This document shows positions 8,088 to 10,754 of a stretch of 10,754 nt of DNA, in pieces. Source of the DNA: an uncultured Bacteroidales bacterium (GTDB lineage: Bacteria > Bacteroidota > Bacteroidia > Bacteroidales > UBA932); NCBI GenBank assembly GCA_946617545.1, contig CAMOKK010000030.1:1-10754 (forward strand), written 5' to 3'. Numbering within the stretch: the stretch's first letter is position 1; the number at the start of each line of letters is the position of its first letter. The position numbers and the translations under genes are program-made. The notes below the pieces were generated by a model. That model searched no databases and had not been told where the DNA came from. It saw only the letters and a program-made list of their open reading frames with translations.

Positions 8088-9602
8088 CTATCCGCAGTAG
8101 AAATACTGTGTTACAAGGCGTCTCATTAGTTTTGTATCGTTCCTGGCCTCATGATGCAGGTTTTCGTCGTTGTGGGCGCGGAGGGCCTTCAGGATACCGT
8201 CAATCATCCGCGGGCGGAAGACGTCTTTCTCTTCAAAGGCGGCACGCTCCTTCTCCAGGCAGGCGGCGCTTTCCATGCAGCAGGTGGGGAGCTGCTTGAG
8301 GGTTTTGAGGCGGTCGGCATTCTCGCTCTTGTGGATGTCCATGTCCACGTAGGTGTCCTGCGCCAGCTTGAGGGCCTGCTCTGCGGGCATCTCCAAGCCT
8401 TTGCGGGCGGCCACGCAGAGGCCGGCCATGAGCTGGTAGATGTCTGCGCTGCAGTCCGGGGAACGCATCTCGAAGGTTTGCTTGGCGGTGGTGTCGTGGG
8501 CGGCCGGCTTCTCCAGCGGGTTGGCCTTGGAGCACATGTCCACCCCGGCGCTCCAGCCCAAGGGTACACGCACCAGGGCGCTGCGGTTGCAGTCTCCCCA
8601 GCACACGTTGGTGGGCGCCTCCTGATGGGGAACCAGGCGGAAATAAGAAGTAGGGTTCTTGTTGCCGAAGGCGGTGATGGACGGGGCGTAGGTCATCAGG
8701 CCGGCAATGGCGCGGCGGGCTTCGCCGGAGAGTTTGTTGTCGGCCCCCAGCGTTACGTTGCGGCCGTCGCGCATCAGGCGCATGTGGATGTGCATGCCGC
8801 TGCCGGCTTTTCCGGTGGTAATCTTGGGCGCAAAGCTCACGTCCAGGTCGTAGCGGTAGGCCAGGGTGCGGATAACCCACTTGGCCAGCAGGAGCTGGTC
8901 GGCCGCGGTGTCCAGGGGGCAGGGGAGGAACTCAATCTCGTTCTGCTCGTACACCTTGCCGTCCAGGGTGAAGTTGCCCACCTCGGAATGGCCGTATTTG
9001 ATTTGGCCGCCGGTCTTGGCCACGTGTTCCATGCAGGAGCGGCGGAAGTCGTTCAGTTTGGCGAAGGGCTCGCTCTCGTGATAGCCTTTCTGGTCCGTGG
9101 CGGGGAACAGGGCGTCTTCCGGGCATATCACGTAGTATTCCAGTTCTCCCATGGCCTCGAACTGCATGCCGGTAGAGGCCTCGAAGGCTTTCTCGGCCCG
9201 CATGAGGGTGGCGTGGGGGGCGCAGTCGAAGGGCTCTCCGTCCTTGTTGAAGAAGCCGCACAGGAAGCACAGCGTGGGAATCTCGTTGAAGGGGTCCACG
9301 AAGGCGGTGCGGTAACGGGGAATCACGTAAAGGTCCGAGTTGCCGGCCTCGATGAAGGAAGGGAAGAGGCTGGAGCCGTCCACCCGCTCGCCTTCAGTGA
9401 GGATGGTCTCTGCGTATTCCAGGTTGTTCACGGTAAAATTGAGGGTCTTTACCCGTCCGTCTTCTGCCGGATACATGAAATCAATCATGCGGATGCCCTT
9501 CTGCTCAATGAAGGAGAGCATGTCTTCGCGGGTAAACTCCCGGGGCGCTTTCTGCAGGAAAGCCACCACTTCGTTAGGATTCAGTGCTATTTTCTTGTCC
9601 AT
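8088..9602 (-). CDS. glnA: glutamine synthetase
   Basis: Glutamine synthetase joins ammonia to glutamate using ATP and is the main route of ammonia assimilation. I start at the ATG at 9602, giving 504 aa (MDKKIALNPNE...); longer in-frame starts up to 9686 would read through the promoter. Beta-grasp part: RVDGSSLF with Asp75. Catalytic part: GELEYYV (152-158), NEIEF (221-225), GSGMHIHM (267-274), SYFRLVPHQEAP with flap Glu328, NRSALVRVP (339-347) and FEMRSPD (377-383) with Arg380. These supply the expected metal, ammonium and nucleotide residues, so a true glutamine synthetase is likely, not a GS-like polyamine ligase. The region where enterobacterial GSI carries the adenylylated NLYDLP tyrosine instead reads SENADRLKTLKQLP (427-439). 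It is clearly not the 700-residue GSIII type. It converges on the helicase gene. Confidence 0.93.
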   Translation of the reverse strand: MDKKIALNPNEVVAFLQKAPREFTREDMLSFIEQKGIRMIDFMYPAEDGRVKTLNFTVNNLEYAETILTEGERVDGSSLFPSFIEAGNSDLYVIPRYRTAFVDPFNEIPTLCFLCGFFNKDGEPFDCAPHATLMRAEKAFEASTGMQFEAMGELEYYVICPEDALFPATDQKGYHESEPFAKLNDFRRSCMEHVAKTGGQIKYGHSEVGNFTLDGKVYEQNEIEFLPCPLDTAADQLLLAKWVIRTLAYRYDLDVSFAPKITTGKAGSGMHIHMRLMRDGRNVTLGADNKLSGEARRAIAGLMTYAPSITAFGNKNPTSYFRLVPHQEAPTNVCWGDCNRSALVRVPLGWSAGVDMCSKANPLEKPAAHDTTAKQTFEMRSPDCSADIYQLMAGLCVAARKGLEMPAEQALKLAQDTYVDMDIHKSENADRLKTLKQLPTCCMESAACLEKERAAFEEKDVFRPRMIDGILKALRAHNDENLHHEARNDTKLMRRLVTQYFYCG

Positions 9603-9619
9603 GGTTATAATTTGGTATG

Positions 9620-9650
9620 CAAAGATACCCATTCCCTTTCGATTGGGCAA
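9620..9650 (-). promoter_or_regulatory. glnA promoter
   Basis: Read on the minus strand, TTG (CAA at 9648-9650), a 20-nt spacer and TATCTTTG (CAAAGATA at 9620-9627) match the Bacteroidetes promoter pattern. The expected start of transcription is near 9614-9616, leaving a leader of about 12-14 nt before the ATG at 9602. No Shine-Dalgarno sequence precedes that ATG. The site supports the 504-aa start over longer frames. Confidence 0.65.
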
Positions 9651-9675
9651 TACCCGAAAAAAAATTGTACCTTTG
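9643..9675 (+). promoter_or_regulatory. promoter of the BASS-family transporter gene
   Basis: TACCTTTG at 9668-9675 matches TAnnTTTG exactly, with TTG at 9643-9645 at a slightly long 22-nt spacing. The element ends only 4 nt before the ATG at 9680, so transcription would start at or next to the start codon. It interleaves with the upstream end of the glnA promoter on the other strand. Confidence 0.5.
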
Positions 9676-9679
9676 CGGC

Positions 9680-10525
9680 ATGGCAATTTGGATTGTACTT
9701 CCCATCCTTACGCTCCTGATGTTCAGTCTGGGGCTGTCCCTGCGCTTAGAAGACTTCGGCAAGGTTTTCCGCAGGCCCTGGCCCGTCGCCGTCGCGCTCT
9801 TCGGCCAGATTGTCCTGCTTCCCCTTATAGCCCTGGGCCTGGCCTGGGCATTCAAGCTGCCGCCGGTGTTCTTTATCGGCTTGGTGCTCATTGCCTGCTG
9901 CCCCGGCGGAAGCTCTTCCAATGTGTTTTCCCGCTTGGCCGGGGGAGACGTGGCGCTTTCCGTCACGCTCACGGCCCTGAGCAGCCTCATCACGCTTTTC
10001 ACCATCCCGCTGGTGATGAGCTGGGCCACCTCGCTGGTGGGGGAGAGCGTGGGCATCAGCCTGCCCGTTGGGAACCTCATCAAGCAGAACCTGGTGCTCA
10101 TGCTGCTGCCGGTGGCGCTGGGCATCGGCCTTCATTATCTCTGGCCCAAGGGGGCCGATAAGACGGACAAGGTGCTGGGCAAGCTTGCCTTCCCCCTGTT
10201 GCTGGTGCTCATCACCGTTTTCTATATCCAGCACCACCGCACCATCCTGGAGCATATCGGCGTGCTGGGGCTCTGCGTCACCGCCCTCATCCTGCTGGCT
10301 GTGGGCTGCTCTTCGCTCCTCTCGCGCCTGGTGAAGACGGATGCGAGGCAGCGCCGCACGGTGGTGATTGAGGTGGGCATGCAGAATGCCGCCCAGGCCA
10401 TTGCCATCGCCTCCAGCCCCATCATTTTCGGAAGCGAGCAGATGGCCATCCCCGCCATCCTCTACTCCCTCATGATGAACATTGTGCTGCTCATCTATGT
10501 GGGCCTGGTGCGTCGCCGGGGATAG
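9680..10525 (+). CDS. bile acid:sodium symporter (BASS/SBF) family transporter
   Basis: This is an integral inner-membrane carrier of the SBF family, which moves organic anions with Na+. Members carry bile acids, pyruvate, pantothenate and other acids, and the substrate cannot be told here. From the ATG at 9680 it has 281 aa and about nine or ten hydrophobic helices. The family signature CPGGSSSNVFSRLAGGD lies at 74-90 and continues into VALSVTLT. The second conserved stretch, EVGMQNAAQAIAIA, is at 231-244. Asn81, Glu231 and Gln235 correspond to residues that bind sodium in bacterial ASBT structures. A longer frame from 9617 would add 21 non-hydrophobic residues across the promoter, so I reject it. 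A sodium-coupled carrier fits a cell with a Na+-NQR pump, though no operon links them. Confidence 0.9.
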   Translation: MAIWIVLPILTLLMFSLGLSLRLEDFGKVFRRPWPVAVALFGQIVLLPLIALGLAWAFKLPPVFFIGLVLIACCPGGSSSNVFSRLAGGDVALSVTLTALSSLITLFTIPLVMSWATSLVGESVGISLPVGNLIKQNLVLMLLPVALGIGLHYLWPKGADKTDKVLGKLAFPLLLVLITVFYIQHHRTILEHIGVLGLCVTALILLAVGCSSLLSRLVKTDARQRRTVVIEVGMQNAAQAIAIASSPIIFGSEQMAIPAILYSLMMNIVLLIYVGLVRRRG

Positions 10526-10538
10526 CCATAAATGGGGA

Positions 10539-10569
10539 TTGCTTTTGTCACCGGAACGCCGTATTTTTG
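10539..10569 (+). promoter_or_regulatory. promoter of the right-edge secreted protein gene
   Basis: TTG at 10539-10541, a 20-nt spacer and TATTTTTG at 10562-10569 match the Bacteroidetes promoter pattern. Transcription would start near 10575, giving a leader of about 14 nt before the ATG at 10589. The site lies in the 63-nt gap after the transporter gene, so the following gene probably has its own promoter. No terminator hairpin was seen in this gap. Confidence 0.55.
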
Positions 10570-10588
10570 TCCTTGAATTTGAATCGCT

Positions 10589-10754
10589 ATGAAACGCTTT
10601 ATACTCATTGCCGGCCTCCTGGCCCTTGCCGCCACCACCAGCCCTGTGAAAAAGCAGGCCGACGGCACCGTCACCATCAATACCACCACCCTCAAGGCCG
10701 ATGAAGGCTGTTTTGGCCCCACGCCCGTGATTATCCACCTGGATGCGCAGGAGC
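10589..10754 (+). CDS. secreted protein, probable FMN-binding-domain family (partial, runs off right edge)
   Basis: The first 55 codons from the ATG at 10589 read MKRFILIAGLLALAATTSPV and then a polar segment. The start is a typical Sec signal peptide: two basic residues, a hydrophobic core and a small-residue region near 14-18. No lipobox cysteine is present. The following stretch TVTINTTTLKADEG...FGPTPVIIH resembles the N-terminal part of small exported FMN-binding-domain proteins of Bacteroidetes, which are related to NqrC and RnfG. The diagnostic ETxG region and any flavinylation motif would lie beyond the edge. The signal peptide is clear; the family call rests on a short remembered resemblance. 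Confidence 0.5.
   Translation, partial: MKRFILIAGLLALAATTSPVKKQADGTVTINTTTLKADEGCFGPTPVIIHLDAQE

Noticed and set aside
8069..8299. Small 76-codon plus-strand frame starting just after the terminator
   Set aside because: It lies mostly antisense to the glnA 3' end, has no ribosome-binding site or known motif, and sits downstream of the terminator.
9603..9686. Longer glutamine synthetase (532 aa) starting at 9686
   Set aside because: The extra 28 residues cross the glnA promoter and the divergent transporter start; the ATG at 9602 fits the predicted transcript.
8151..9719. A 522-codon plus-strand frame opposite glnA
   Set aside because: It is antisense to a gene with intact glutamine synthetase motifs and runs through both promoters of the glnA/transporter gap.
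10544..10547. TTTG as the -33 box for the right-edge gene
   Set aside because: The spacing to TATTTTTG is only 14 nt; the TTG at 10539-10541 with 20 nt fits better.
1..10754. Mobile element, CRISPR, phage or defence system
   Set aside because: No transposase, integrase, terminal inverted repeats, spaced direct repeats or defence-type domains were seen; all genes are ordinary metabolic, respiratory, repair or transport families.

Overview
The window looks like chromosomal DNA from a fairly GC-rich member of the Bacteroidetes, most likely a Bacteroidales gut-type organism. Three signs support this. Promoter-like sites match the Bacteroidetes primary-sigma pattern (TTG or TTTG, about 19-20 nt, TAnnTTTG) ahead of several genes. 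Most starts lack a strong Shine-Dalgarno sequence. The gene content also fits: a complete-style Na+-NQR operon, a glutamine synthetase of about 504 aa and a secreted FMN-binding-type protein. The genus cannot be settled from this sequence.

Left half (1-5514, minus strand): a tightly packed nqrA-B-C-D-E-F operon encodes the Na+-translocating NADH:quinone oxidoreductase, the respiratory sodium pump. It is read right to left, with gaps of 2, 12, 3, 12 and 12 nt. nqrF runs off the left edge after 341 codons. The visible cofactor sites are intact: the 2Fe-2S cysteines and FAD motif in NqrF, paired intramembrane cysteines in NqrD and NqrE, and flavinylation threonines in NqrB and NqrC. The pump is therefore probably functional, with NqrF oxidising NADH and electrons passing through the NqrC and NqrB flavins to quinone while Na+ is expelled.

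Middle (5515-8087): an 84-nt divergent promoter region separates nqrA from a plus-strand UvrD/PcrA helicase gene. Downstream of the helicase is a 134-nt convergent gap. It holds an exact Bacteroidetes-type promoter pattern followed about 40 nt later by a perfect 13-bp hairpin with a T-run. This could be a small RNA gene of about 75 nt, and the hairpin could also terminate the helicase transcript.

Right part (8088-10754): glnA on the minus strand is divergent from a bile acid:sodium symporter family (BASS) carrier on the plus strand. They share a 77-nt gap with two overlapping promoter-like signals. The carrier's -10-type element lies only 4 nt from its ATG, so its mRNA may be leaderless. The window ends inside the first 55 codons of a secreted protein that resembles the small FMN-binding-domain proteins of Bacteroidetes.

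I saw no tRNA, rRNA, CRISPR array, insertion sequence or phage gene. The region reads as ordinary core chromosome. The least explained element is the candidate small RNA at about 7954-8062.
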